Source: Isochrysis galbana (lineage: Eukaryota; Haptophyta; Isochrysidales; Isochrysidaceae). Taken from it: 64,000 bases of DNA. The number at the start of each line of letters is the position of its first letter. Positions within the stretch are counted from its first letter, which is position 1. This document shows, in pieces, positions 1 through 10,865 of this stretch. A program made the translations under genes and the position numbers. Below the pieces are notes generated by a model, which was not told the origin of the DNA, did no database searches, and saw only the letters and a program-made list of their open reading frames with translations. The stretch is taken from assembly GCA_018136815.1 (NCBI GenBank), contig CM030931.1:7634812-7698811 (forward strand), read 5' to 3'.

Positions 1-495
1 TCACTTCAATGACCTCGGCTTAACGATGGAAGCTAAGCGAGGCAGCGCCGTACTGTGGCCGAGGTGTTGGCCGGCCTCTTCATTTTGGCATGCGACAGTA
101 GAAGCCACGCACATGCACACGCACACGCTTCCCGATCGCATGCTGAATTTGCGATGCTTGCATGCTGTCAATCGGGGCATGCATGCTGCCACGAAGCTCT
201 CTCATATATCGTTCGAGCGCCCTCTCATATATCGTTCACCACCCGCTGCCCCGCCAGTTTGCTCGATGAGGATGTGAGCCTTCCCGACTTGCGCACTCAT
301 CACGAGGCGTTGCCGGTAGAGCGGGGCCTCAAGTGCGCGCTTCCTAGGGTCCTGAGTGCGGAATCGTGGCGTGATCGAGGAGTTGGGACCACCAGCTAAG
401 AACTCACTCAATAGATGGTTCGGTGGCGCTTGCATGCTCTCTTCCCACATCTTGGCCCTCATCATCCATACCGTCCTCGTCTTGTCCGAACGCAG

Positions 496-805
496 ATACG
501 GTGCAAACTTGTGGATCCATCAATATGATTTCCGCACGCCGTCGTCGAATCGGTGAGCTATCCCCGCCACCTACACCGATGGCCGCGGCCATCGGTCGGG
601 CGCCCCTACCCTTGCCGAGTAATGATACAGCTTTGCTACGCACAGGTGCGAGTACACCGTGAAGAACAGCTACAATCCGGAGGCACAACTCGAGCGCTAT
701 CTTCGCGCGCGGAAAGCCGCGGGCAAGGCGATTGAGGTGCCTACGTCTATGCGTGTCTACCCAGGAGCTGACGAAGCGCTTGCAAAAGTGCTGGCTGAAT
801 CTTAA
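496..805 (+). CDS. Unrecognised gene, last two exons (partial)
   Basis: Two exons in one frame: 496-552, between a CGCAG acceptor and a GTGAGC donor, and 646-805, after a GCACAG acceptor and ending in TAA at 803-805. The phase fits: the first leaves two bases and the second supplies one. The joined 72 residues begin YGANLWIHQYDF and continue with a charged helical stretch (NPEAQLERYLRARKAAGKA) and the tail EALAKVLAES. The composition is protein-like, but I do not recognise the family. Upstream exons must lie in 1-495 or left of the window; I could not place them. The coding evidence is phase, splice sites and composition only. Confidence 0.5.
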
Positions 806-1735
806 GCTGGAGAGGGCTAGACCGTGAGATGGGGCGCGGGGTATTAGTTGCGTGTGTTGTCGGTTGTGCCATGTTGTCGTTGTGCTCTGTGTGCTATAGG
901 GAGAAAAGCTGTCGCTGCGGGCCACGCATCGCAGCGCAGCTACTAAAGAGTTCGCTTTGTGGCGGTGGCTACGGGCTCAGGTAGCACTCTATGATGCAAG
1001 CCTGCGTAAATGCTCTGCGGAGCATTACTCAATCTGTCGTGGTTTCCCCAAGGGAGCCTCTCTCCCTCTCCCTTGGTTTCCCCCCTGCGTGCTTTGTGAG
1101 TTTTGGTTTCGCTTCGTCCGCGTCCCCTCCGTCCGATCGGGATCCCCCTCCCGCCCCCCCCTCCCTTCTCTCTCTCTCTTCCCCAGTGTGTAAGGTCGGG
1201 GTTGATCATTCTCGATCCCCCTCCGTTGTTTTCTCATGTGTGCGCGCGCCCTTTGTTTCCTTGTTTGCGCTCCCCGTGTCCCGTGTGTTTCCCGCTCTTT
1301 CACTTTCCCTCGTCCCAGAGTTCCCGAGAGTCGCCCCCATGGCCGCACTCCCAGGGGCTCTGGACGAGCTCGCCCCACGTCGCCCCATGCTCGTACTAGC
1401 GGTGTCCCCGCTGGTACGTGGTGCCTCGCGCCTCCTTGTTCCAGCCCCAGTGCCCCCCCGTGCTCGCAGCCCTATGTGAGTCTGAAAGCCTGAGTGTCCC
1501 CGGTGTGCCCCATACCTGGTCACAACATCCTTCTGAGTCTCACTCCACACACACAGCCACAGCCAATCCACTCCCCAAGCCACATGGTAGCGGAGGCGGA
1601 GGGGTTCACGCCTCACTGCCCGTCCCAGCCTCTCGTCCTTCATTCATTCACCTCCTCCCTCCCTTCGCCTCTCGCCTCGCCCACGACCGCGCCCTCCCAT
1701 CTCCCATCAGCCGCCATCTCACCACGGGGGTGCAG
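806..1735. other. Intergenic, pyrimidine-rich stretch
   Basis: From about 1040 to 1735 the plus strand is strongly C/T-rich (CCCTCC/TCTCTC runs), as in a long intron or 5' region of the cysteine-rich exon that follows. An ATG at 1339 opens a short frame with a hydrophobic patch (MLVLAVSPL) that could be a signal-peptide exon, but no splice joins it convincingly to 1736. No other gene seen. Confidence 0.4.
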
Positions 1736-1886
1736 GTATAGCTACGAGTTTTGTGAAGGACTTGAGTGCAATGACGATGGAGTGTGTGCCATGCCATGCC
1801 GCGAGCCAGGGTCGGTGTGCCAAAATAACTCAGAGTGCTGTGGTGAATACACCTGTCGTCGTGGTACCTGCAAATATGATGACTGA
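1736..1886 (+). CDS. Cysteine-rich, knottin-like protein, terminal exon (partial)
   Basis: This exon follows a GTGCAG acceptor preceded by a long pyrimidine tract and ends in TGA at 1884-1886. It encodes about 50 residues with nine cysteines. The last six follow C-x6-C-x5-C-C-x4-C-x4-C, the spacing of inhibitor-cystine-knot (knottin) domains, a fold used by small secreted peptides, protease inhibitors and ion-channel ligands. Such a protein is expected to be secreted, but the exon carrying the signal peptide is not identified. A Dickkopf- or EGF-like cysteine cluster is an alternative. The cysteine spacing is seen directly; the fold and secretion are inference. Confidence 0.45.
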
Positions 1887-2182
1887 TTGGTTATGACGGA
1901 ACACCTACAGGCGCCCGCTACGTCGATGCGGAAGCTGAACCCGAAGATTTAGCGCCGGTGCACACACCGACACGGTGGCGCGCCTATTTGCACCTACCGT
2001 AGGATGAACCAAAAGTCGCACAGCTCACCCGAGCCCGAGCGCTCACCCGACAGCGGGTTCAACAGTGTGGCGATTCGATCCGCCCCCCACCCCCCCCCCC
2101 CTCCGTCACACGCGCTCACGCTCTACCCGTAAAGAATTTGCGGTTGCGCCCGCGGGGGTACCAAATGAAGGCAAACGACCTT

Positions 2183-2523
2183 GGGCACTTATCAATCTGA
2201 CCCAGACCCCTAGTGGGCGCGGGCCGCGAGCCGCACTCCCACCCACGCCCGCATCAGGCCTGCCCTCGTGCTGACTCCCCCCCATCGCCTTGGTCGCCAG
2301 GCATATAGGGGCCTCTGGGCGACTCCCAAGGCCAGCGAGGCGAGCGTGGGAGAGGCAGGGGGGGCCAGGGGCTGAGCCCCAGCCTCGCACTGCCCCCTGA
2401 GCTCTGAGCGCTGCCCTTGTTGGCCCTCTGGGAGCCCCCAAAGGACCTCAGAGAGCAAGCCAAGGCGCGCGCATGGCGACGCGCCGCGGGGACAACGATG
2501 AGTGAGAGTGGAGAGAGGGGGTA
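2183..2523 (-). repeat. Family C repeat, partial copy
   Basis: Read on the minus strand this matches the inner part of the complete family C copies at 52142, 58489 and 62551 (the CCCAGACCCCTAGTGGG stretch, then the shared core module). It is truncated on its left, where it abuts the short junction motif CCAAATGAAGGCAAAC (2160-2176) also found at 42886, 43836, 51478 and 53637. Confidence 0.7.
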
Positions 2524-2929
2524 TGCACTAGTTGTCCCAGCCAGGCTCCTTCCACGTCTCTCCCAATAGTATTGGTTGCTTTCTGCTTGCGTTTGTGAGA
2601 TGGCGGTGGATTTGAGTTGTGATGGGCTCGATGAAGCTGTGGATGAGAGTTAAACACCAGCTTAATATCGCTTTGACAACCGCATCGAAGGTGTGACACG
2701 CACTCGCATGCGCAGTGTCGTGTGTGCGCGAGCGCAGGGTGCTGGTGTGAGCGATGCGACATGGCTGTAGACGTAAACGAGTGCCGTCAACCAATCGGCA
2801 ATACATACACTCGCCACGCCGCACCTCGGACGAACGAACACCTCACACCAAGCTTGCGGCCATTTTGCGCACTAAAGAATTGCCTCGGCAGCCGCAGTCG
2901 TAGCGATGGCATGGCATGCACCACACTAC
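2524..2929. other. Intergenic 3' of ZW10, no gene seen
   Basis: Between the family C fragment and the ZW10 stop codon. Reading frames here are short and have no recognisable protein. Confidence 0.5.
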
Positions 2930-5900
2930 TCACATCGTCGCCGGCATGGCGGATGCCTCCGCGATGAGTTGTGCATGCATGTGCTTAGCATTGGCCAACA
3001 GCGCCTCCTCAGTCCATAATGCGCGAATGAAGAAGAGTAGGTGTCTAGGCGAGAGAGCGTCAAGTCCCCCCGCAGCATGCCGCTCGACGACGTGCGTGAG
3101 TCTCGCATCCAACAACCAAGCAACCTGACGACAACGGCGAAGAGATGGGACTAGATGTTCAGCGCGAGGCCCGAGACTTTGGCGGGCCGAGGAGTTGAGA
3201 AGTTGTTCGAAGGCAGGAAGGAGGTAGCTGAGAAGACGGTGGAGAACACGCCTGCGGCAATGCACAGGGAGAGGCACAATCGCGACTCGATTACGTGTGT
3301 TTGACAAGAAAGCGGCGAGAGAGCAGTCTACGTATGAAGGAAATCACGGCGGAGTGATGCAATTCTTGGTTGCAGCGGGAATACTTAGCGGCAATACGCT
3401 CGTGCAAGGAAGGTACGAGGCCAGTTCTAAGGGACGTTGGTAGTGATCACGAACGAGGGCGCAACACAAATGCTGCGCCGTGGCGGTGCGGCGACTCACG
3501 AGTCTCGGTCGGAAATATGCCTGAGCCCTACAAACTTTTGGTAGAGGGCCGCAAGGGCCGCTTCGGCCATCCTAGAGGCGCACGGCAGCGCAGTCGCAGC
3601 GGGCAACGCGTCACACCACGTCTCTCGAGCGGCAGCAACTTCACGCACCAACTGCGTGGCGGCACGCTGCGCTAGAGACCCGCAGACCTCGTCCTCCCCA
3701 ACGGATGCAAGTGGGCCCGCACGTTCGAGGGTCGCAAGAAGGGACGAAATCTGGGCTGCGAGAGCCTACATGGGCAAGAAAGGTGAATCGTGTCATAAAT
3801 CTCCTCTACATCCTCAAGGCAAGCCGATAGGGTTCTAGGCCATCCGACCACGACCCCTGCGGCAACAACCCACAAGCAGGCTTGCCGTCAAACCGCACTC
3901 CACCGGAAGTGCACGTCCCGGCTTCGTGGCGGAGGAGCATTTCCCAGCTTGAGGGCTAGGCGGAGATGGAAATGTGGACGAGAGGCGTGTGAGGCCCCTT
4001 GTCATTACTCTCCTGCTCAAGTGATGTTTTTCCTGCCTTCCGCAGAGGTTCAACGAGATCGACGAAGGAGGCATCGCTTTGGGCCCCCTCTGGCAATCGC
4101 GAAAAGTATGGTAACGCCAAAAACATGCATGTGTGTGCTAAGTAGCGGCAATCGTTGTGCAGAAGCAGTGCGAGGTGGGGAACCTGCAACCACATGCAGA
4201 GGGGCGGAGGTAAGATCGTGACGGGGAGGGGAAGCGAGGCCTAGGGATACGTGTCACGGGAGAAAGCACAGTGCAATTTGGCGGCTTCTCGCCCCCCGGT
4301 CCAATTGCAGTGTTACGGTGCTTCTCACCATCGGCATAGGCATCCGCGTTGGCGCGACCGCCAAGAAGAGTTCGATAATCGCTCGTGCTCGCCCGACGAG
4401 TACCGCTGCGCCCGCCTCGCCGCTCAAAATGGCTGTCTCTAGTGCGCTCGCGCACAATTGAACAAGCCGCAATGCGCGCATGGACACGCGGCACCGTGTC
4501 AATTGAAGCGCATCTACCAATTCCTCTCGCTCGGAGCCACCAGGCGGTTGCTCCACGCCAACCCATTGCGACGTTCCCGCGGCGTTCGGTAGAAGCGCAA
4601 CCCTTGCCTCGTGGAGGAGCGCCTCGGCCAGACGGAGCGCGAGGGTGTACTGGGCGTGTGCAGCTGCGTCCGACAAGAGAAGGTGGGCGGGCATCGCGCC
4701 CTCGGCCACTTCACATTGATCATACGTCGGCGTCGAATGGGAGACCATGCCACAATTCTTGAGGTTTTCTTCCAGTGTGGCCACCGCATCCGCTGCCTTC
4801 GTCACCTCTCGCGTGATTGCTGCGGCCAACCCTGTTCCCGATGAAAGGCTCCGTTTAGACAAGGCGACAAGAGGACGCTGCAGCTCGACTCCTACATTGC
4901 TTGATGGGTCCCTTGAGACATCGCAAGCGCTAAGGCCCAACTCCTCTTGCACACCTTGCGCGGTTTCCAGCTCTAATTCCGCTTCATGAATGCTATCGAG
5001 AGCGAGCCGCATCCGCTCCTCTAGAATAGGTAGGAGCACGTCGTCGATGAGAAGCCGTTCGAAGTCGTGCCATAGCAACCCACCCAAGCGTAAGAGTAAG
5101 TGCTCATCCTCACCTTCAACCTTCACGGAAGCGTTTGCGTTTACCACCTCTGTTGCACTAGATCCGTTGGCATCGCTACAAACTTCTCCAGCACCGCGGC
5201 AGGCGATGCCTGAGGTGCCAGCGGCAGCTCCAGCGAAAAACTTCTGCAGCACCAAGGCCATTTCTGTCAGCCCTGTGCACACTCTCTCCGCATGCTGGAC
5301 GAGCTCGCCAGACACTAGGGAGGATACATATGCATCCATATCCGATTCCGGGGGTGCATTTCGGTCGAGGGAACTGGAGGAGCGAGAGGCCGTGTCCTCA
5401 GCCTTCGAACCTGACGACTCATCGTGTATGACACGAGTGGAAGGGACGAGACCATCGGTAGGCACAGTGACTTTGGCGGGAATGAGCGTCCGCCCGTCGC
5501 CAGTCGGGAACTTGTCCCAATTCCGGGCGCATCTCGCTGCTTGCTTGTGCTGGGGCACAACCACTCCGAGCCTCCACCGAACGGCGCGTGCCGCCTGTTG
5601 CATGGGCCCCGCAGAGGAATCCTTCCCGTGCGCAGATGCGCCCGTTGGCTGAACCGAGCTCTCGCCTAATGCCTCCATTTCCGCAGCCACATCACCTATG
5701 TCTGCAGCATGAAGGATGCCGTCGGAGCGATTTGTTGCGCCCTCCTCACGCCGTATGCGCAGCTCGCCTCCAGTGACACAGCCCAAGCCAGGCAACACTG
5801 CACTGCGAATAGCGGCGGCGAATTGAGCCAGCACCTGGTCTAAGCGATGCGCCCGATGCAATGCGAGGATAATTGACGGGTCGACCCGTCCTGTTGGTGC

Positions 5901-6653
5901 TGTTCCAATTAGCAAGAGCTCCATCTCCCCCACCCCCCTGGCGGATGCCCGCTGAATTCCTGCATTACCGGGTGATGAACCGCCCGCCGCCGAGGGAGGG
6001 CCGGCATCGGTGGCTAACAGATCAGCGGAGTCGCCCTGAAGACAATCCACTTCAACCACGCGCGCCACACTGCTCCATGCAGTGGAAGCTGCAGCTGAGA
6101 GGCTAGCGCGTGACTTGTCCGTCTTCTGCTTCAGCAGCTCGAGCAGCCGCGGCTCGCTCGCGAACGAGGTAGATATGCGCAGCGCCTCTAGCTGTGAGAC
6201 CATGCTGTGCAACGTCTCCGAACCCTCGTAGATATCTCCCCGCCCCAGCGCCTGATCGAAGCGGCAGATAGCGTCGTGCATCCTCGCAAGCGACTCGAGG
6301 CAATCGCGCACCGCGAGCGCCGCGCCGAGCTCGTCGTGGACTCGAGCGCGAGAGGTGAGGAGCGTGTGCACGCGCGTCTGCAGCCTCTCATGTGGCACGC
6401 TGCCCAGCGCATCGCGCATCGCACCCAGCTCCTCGGCCAGCTGCTCGGCCAGCCTGAGGCTCGCGCTCACTTCGCTGCTCTGCTCAGCCACCATCCCAAC
6501 CAGCTCCGCCTCGGCGCCGCGAATACGACGGCGCACGTGGTCGAGACAGATGCGGAGCGGCGGGCCGCACAACTCCGACACTGCCTCGCCCGTCGCCGCC
6601 CGCAGGAAGGCGCGCACCGTCTCCTCAGCAGCAGCATCCTGCGCCGTCGCCAT
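2930..6653 (-). CDS. ZW10: ZW10 kinetochore / Dsl1-RZZ tether subunit
   Basis: Four exons: 6653-4329, 4183-4009, 3755-3500, 3251-2930, with GT-AG borders and phases 0, 1 and 2 kept throughout. The product is 1025 aa. ZW10 is a subunit of the RZZ kinetochore complex and of the Dsl1/NRZ tether that captures Golgi-to-ER vesicles. Family landmarks: the N-terminal coiled coil followed by a region rich in ALxVRDCLESL; the HNDCRYLAH block opening exon 2; SFVDLVEPLRKAG; LRHISDRDS in exon 3; and the C-terminal ERHAAGG...LIRALW-type segment. The protein is longer than animal ZW10 (about 780 aa) because of a low-complexity insertion in the middle of exon 1. The first in-frame ATG is at 6653. The far weaker TTG 51 bases upstream was not used. 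Confidence 0.93.
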
Positions 6654-7561
6654 CGCGCGCGCCGTCGCACGCGATCCTTTTACAGATACTTGCTCTAGGG
6701 ACAACTCGCGACGAAAAAAATTGGACCAACGAACGAGAGGGAAGCAAAAGGCAAAAGGACAAAAGGAGTATATTCAGCATCCAGTATTCAATACATATTA
6801 TCACAGTAATTTACATGAGGGGGGGGGGGGGGGGGGGGGGAAGGGGGGGGGGGGGACAACGCCAAACACCAAACTCGAGCTGAGACGACAAAGTCCTATC
6901 ACGTACTGGCTGCTGGCCGTGACGCCGAATCCGAATCCGAATGCGCCGAATGGCGAATGGCGCTTGACCTTGACCTTATAATATTTCATATTTCTTATGC
7001 GCCTTTTTTTACACCCCCGCAAATCATCATCATAACAACCACGCACCGCTCCCTCGTGCAGCCGCATGTGCACGTAAGCTGTACTAATACTACTGCATTC
7101 GCCAAGCACAAGCGCTAAGGAATAGTGCATGGCGTGCATTCTTCATGCTTGCTGCTATCTATGTGTGATGATGATACGATGATATTTGATGTTGCACATG
7201 CACTAGCACTAGGTGTTGCGAGCCAAATGATACGACAATAGCCTTCGGCCGCAATCCCGTCTACATCAACATGACATGTATGCAATAAATTGAGGACACA
7301 ACAACCAAGCAATCACCAGCAGCAATCGGAGCATGTCGTCTGATCAAAGAGTCTATTGTGCAGCGAGCATAGAATACGCAGCAAAAGTAAAATTGCAGCA
7401 AGCAATGCTCCACGCCCCTGTACCCAGGTAGTGCTTAGACCGAGCTGTTTGCTATGTTCTAGGTTTTGTGCGTGTGGTCGCACCCACAGAAGTTCGAGCT
7501 ACATGATGAACTCGATTTCAGGAGAACCTACAAGCGCCATACCATTCGAAGGGTGTTGTGC
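6654..7561. other. Intergenic between ZW10 and the epimerase-SDR fusion
   Basis: This holds two long G runs (6819-6855), an A/T-rich stretch around 6770-6810 and 6980-7210, and no frame with recognisable protein. It is the promoter side of ZW10 and the 3' side of the fusion gene. Confidence 0.5.
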
Positions 7562-9866
7562 TCATCCACGTCCGATGAAGGGCATGTTTGTGGCCATGAC
7601 AGTCATTTGAAGCACGTTCGCGCTCAAAGGGAGTGCGGCCATGTAATGAACGGCGTCCGCAGCATCCGACTGCGACATGCGAGGCTCCGGACGAACCGAG
7701 CCATCAGCCTGAGGAAACCAGCGGGACGGCGGATAAATTGGCAGAGAGAGACGGAGACAACTAAAGATGCATGTGCCCCTCTCAATCTATGTAACCGGGC
7801 AGAGGACCGCTGATCCGGCGCCGGTACCGCCGAGATTCAAATGCACACACCTGAGGCATGCCAACAGCCATTCCCGCGGAGATGGCCGAGACCACGTTGC
7901 CATAGTCGACCTGTCCGCATGCAATGGAATATGGCCGTCCGTCCAATGAGATAGACTTTGTGAGTCCAGTCACCGCATGCTTAGATGCTGTGTATGCGAT
8001 GGAGCCCGGGCGGGGCCGGTCGGCGGAAATAGAGCCGTTATTGATGATGCGGCCACCCTGTGGCACTTGTTCCTTCATCAGCACCTGGATGACGCAGGGG
8101 TGAATGGCCCGTTGTTAGCGAAGGGTATGGCAGAGGCGTGTCTATACAAACAGTATGCTCTTCAAGGTATGGCTGCCCGTGGTCCTCGCGTGCAAAGGGG
8201 AGAGCTCACAAATGCCTCCTTCGCAACATGGAATGCTGCGTCCAAGTTGACGCCGACCACACGCCTCCACGCATCGTATGTCATCTCATGGACCGGCGTT
8301 GGTGGCATGGCTGCTCCAGCATTGTTGAACAGCACATCAACCCTCCCATATTCACGGCGTACGGCTGCGAACAGCCTCTCCACCTCGTCCGGCTTGACTA
8401 GATCCGCAGGGCACGCAAGTACATCGACATCAACGCCGTGCTCCTTGAGGATCTCGCTGGCGGTTTCTTCAAGGGGCTGTCGGCGACGGCCAGTGAGCAC
8501 GATCGAGATTCGAGTTCCGTCACGGTGCCATCCCCCACGTGCTAACCGTTGCGCCACTGCCTTACCAATGCCCGTGCCCCCGCCTGTCACGACCACCACG
8601 CTCCTCTCCACTGCCACAGTTCTTGAATCACCATTGGTAGCAGCAGTGGGTGGAGGCAAGATTTCGATTCCAGGAGCGACGGCGGACGGAAAATCTTCCA
8701 CATAGGCGCGGACGATGGAAGCCGCATCTGGGTCTTGAGGCAGTCCAAGCTCCAGCGCGCGCGATGCGTTGACGCTTTTGGGGAAGGATCCGACGGCGGC
8801 GGAGAGCGCGGTATCCTCCTCAAAGCGTATCTGTGGGAGCATGGCAAAAGGCCGGGCGTGACAAACTTCGTCAGCATGGGCTGGGCGGCGAGAAGCACGC
8901 TTTGACCGCATACAACATTGCACATGCATGCCAGCTGGTTACTGGGACTGTCCTACGGCGACTCACCTTGCCCAGCTTATCCCTGCAAGCTGGGTGGATG
9001 ACCTCGCGCGTGGCAGTCTCAAGCTCGCCCAGCGATAGGGCGATTGAGGGGACGAATACGGTGCGGTCATAGCCCAGCACTCGATCTATCTCTTGCACCG
9101 GCAACTCGTGCATGCGTAGGAGCGACTCCACTGCGGTGCGGTGAGAGGTGACAGCGTGCGAGACGTCGCGTCCAATAGGTAGCACAGCCTCACGTCCCGC
9201 AAGCGCCTCACGGACCACTGCAGAGAAGGCACCAGTGGTGGCTCCGTTCGGTGCGCCAGCCCGCACGACCACTGTTGGAAGACGGACTCCTCGGCCATCG
9301 AGGAAACCACGCCGAGAATAGTCGGAGAGGAGGAGCTCAGCGCAAGCCTTGGTCATGCCATACGTGGTGTGGGGCGTGGCGCGCGTTGCGTCGGAGACAG
9401 TGTCGTCCTTGCTCACAAAGTCAGTGGGCGCGCCCGCCCCGAGCGTCGCGCCGGCGGAGGCCATAACAAACCGGGGTCGTGGCGCGCCCGAGTTCCTGGC
9501 CGCCTCGAGCAGACTCATCGTGCCGTGCAGATTCACCCGCATCGCCAGGTCAAAGTCAGCCTCTCCTTGGCCTGACATCACTGCTCCCAGGTGGAAGACC
9601 GAGAGCCCTCCGTCGGCTCCACTCAGGAGCTGCTTGGACAGTGCCGGGTCGGAGAGGTCGCCCTGGACGAACTGAGCCTTCTGCGCTAGCTCGTCGCAGA
9701 GCAGCGTCGCGGGGCGCACCACGTCGACCAGCACGAGCTCCTCGACCGCCAGCTGCCTCTCGACAGTGCCTCGCGCGCCGTGGCTCGCCAGCACGCCGCG
9801 CGAGAGGACCGCCCGGCCAAGCATCTGGCCGAGGAAGCCACCTCCTCCCGTGATCACCACGCGCAT
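7562..9866 (-). CDS. Bifunctional DenD-like epimerase + SDR oxidoreductase fusion
   Basis: Four exons: 9866-8967, 8830-8210, 8084-7851, 7708-7562, all phase 0 with GT-AG borders; 633 aa. Residues 1-345 are an extended SDR of the D-erythronate dehydrogenase type: GGGGFLG at 7-13, VSGQGEADF-like block, Y169-G-M-T-K173, and a closing IRAYVED-type motif. From about residue 375 a second, classical SDR starts: TGGGTGIG cofactor loop (382-389), NNAG (469-472), catalytic serine near 525-527, Y538-T-A-S-K542, ending in [10 protein letters not shown], the typical tail of a bacterial SDR subgroup. The first domain's own C-terminus lies in exon 2 together with the start of the second domain, so the fusion does not depend on one splice call. 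By family the substrates should be sugar acids or related hydroxy acids, with NAD(P); the exact pair is unknown. The ATG at 9866 directly precedes the Rossmann strand, so no targeting peptide is seen. Confidence 0.9.
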
Positions 9867-10014
9867 CGGCCGGCCTGCGCGCGAGAGAGAGTGGGGAAGG
9901 GAAGAGGGAGAGAGGGAAGCCGCCAGCCGCAGCAAGCAGTCCCCTCCGCGTGGGAGGAGCGGAGATCGCGCGCGGGACGGGCGCAGGGGTACTCAAGTTA
10001 TCTCTATTTATAGA

Positions 10015-10096
10015 TGTTTCCCCACCCTCGAGCAGCTCGATGATATGTGATATGTCGGCAGCGGCGCCCATCGAGCTGCTCAAGGGTGGGGAAACA
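10015..10096. other. 28-bp inverted repeat (hairpin)
   Basis: Arms 10015-10042 and 10069-10096 are reverse complements over 28 bases with one mismatch that allows G-U pairing. The loop is 26 bases. It lies about 150 bases upstream of the fusion-gene start codon, in its promoter or 5' leader. The size and pairing resemble a pre-miRNA-like foldback, or a MITE remnant. Confidence 0.8.
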
Positions 10097-10383
10097 AAGA
10101 AATCCACATCGAATGACTCCCAGCAAACCACCCCATTCTGATCTATTCCTGGATCCACCGAGGACCGAGGACCGAGGAGCGAGGCCGCGGGACGGCTGGT
10201 GTCGCATTCGCGATGTCTCAGAGGCAAAAAGAAATAACAGTAAAAAGAGAAACAGTAAAACAGTAAAAAAGAACAGAGGAAGAAAGAAGAAGAAAAGTGA
10301 AAAAAGAAGAGAAAAAAACCCAGAGTATATAGGGCGGTTCTCAGCCCTTCCCCTCGGCCCTATGGCTACGTAAACTCTCACGT

Positions 10384-10450
10384 GGCATAGTGGTTCAACC
10401 CACCGCCTCCACCAACTTCGAGTCCGGACGGAGCGCTCTGCAGTTCGAGC
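10384..10450 (+). other. tRNA-like sequence with A- and B-box matches
   Basis: TGGCATAGTGG fits the Pol III A-box consensus and, 56 bases on, GTTCGAGCCCC fits the B box. The intervening stems do not pair well, so this is not a functional tRNA. It could be a SINE head, or chance within a sequence related to the LINE-II tail. Confidence 0.35.
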
Positions 10451-10464
10451 CCCGCTCCTTCTCC

Positions 10465-10620
10465 TCTCCGCTCTTCTTCTACCGTTAAATTCCGCACTCT
10501 TCTTCTACCGTTAAATTCCGCACTCCGTCTACCGTTAGAAATCCTGCCTCTTCCTGCTGTTAAAATTCCTGCCTCTTCCTACTGTTAAAAATTCCGCCTA
10601 CCGTTAAAAAATCCTGCCTC
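10465..10620 (+). repeat. Degenerate tandem repeat, CTACCGTTAAA-type
   Basis: Six or so copies of a 25-30 base unit built on CTTCTACCGTTAAATTCCG and its variants (CCTGCCTCTTCCTACTGTTAAAA). Confidence 0.8.
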
Positions 10621-10772
10621 CGTCGCCTTGCCAAGACATTTCCTCTGCCTTCCTGCCGACTTCCTTGCCAGTTCCTTCCGCCCCGGTTTCCCGCTTGTCT
10701 CTAAATCGGTTTCACCGCATTACGACCAAGCTTAGTGGGGAAACTCCTCGTCCAGTTCCGTTACCCGAAAAT

Positions 10773-10865
10773 CTCGTTCATCTCGTCGGGCCATCAAGGC
10801 CATCTCGTTCATCTCGTCGTCGGGCCATCAGGCCATCTCGTTACATCTCGTTCATCTCGTTACAA
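10773..10865 (+). repeat. Tandem repeat, CATCTCGTTCATCTCGTCG-type
   Basis: CATCTCGTT units alternate with CGGGCCATCAGGC units, about seven CATCTCGT copies in 93 bases. Confidence 0.8.

Noticed and set aside
10384-10450. Functional tRNA gene
   Set aside because: A- and B-box matches are present, but the T stem and acceptor stem do not pair.
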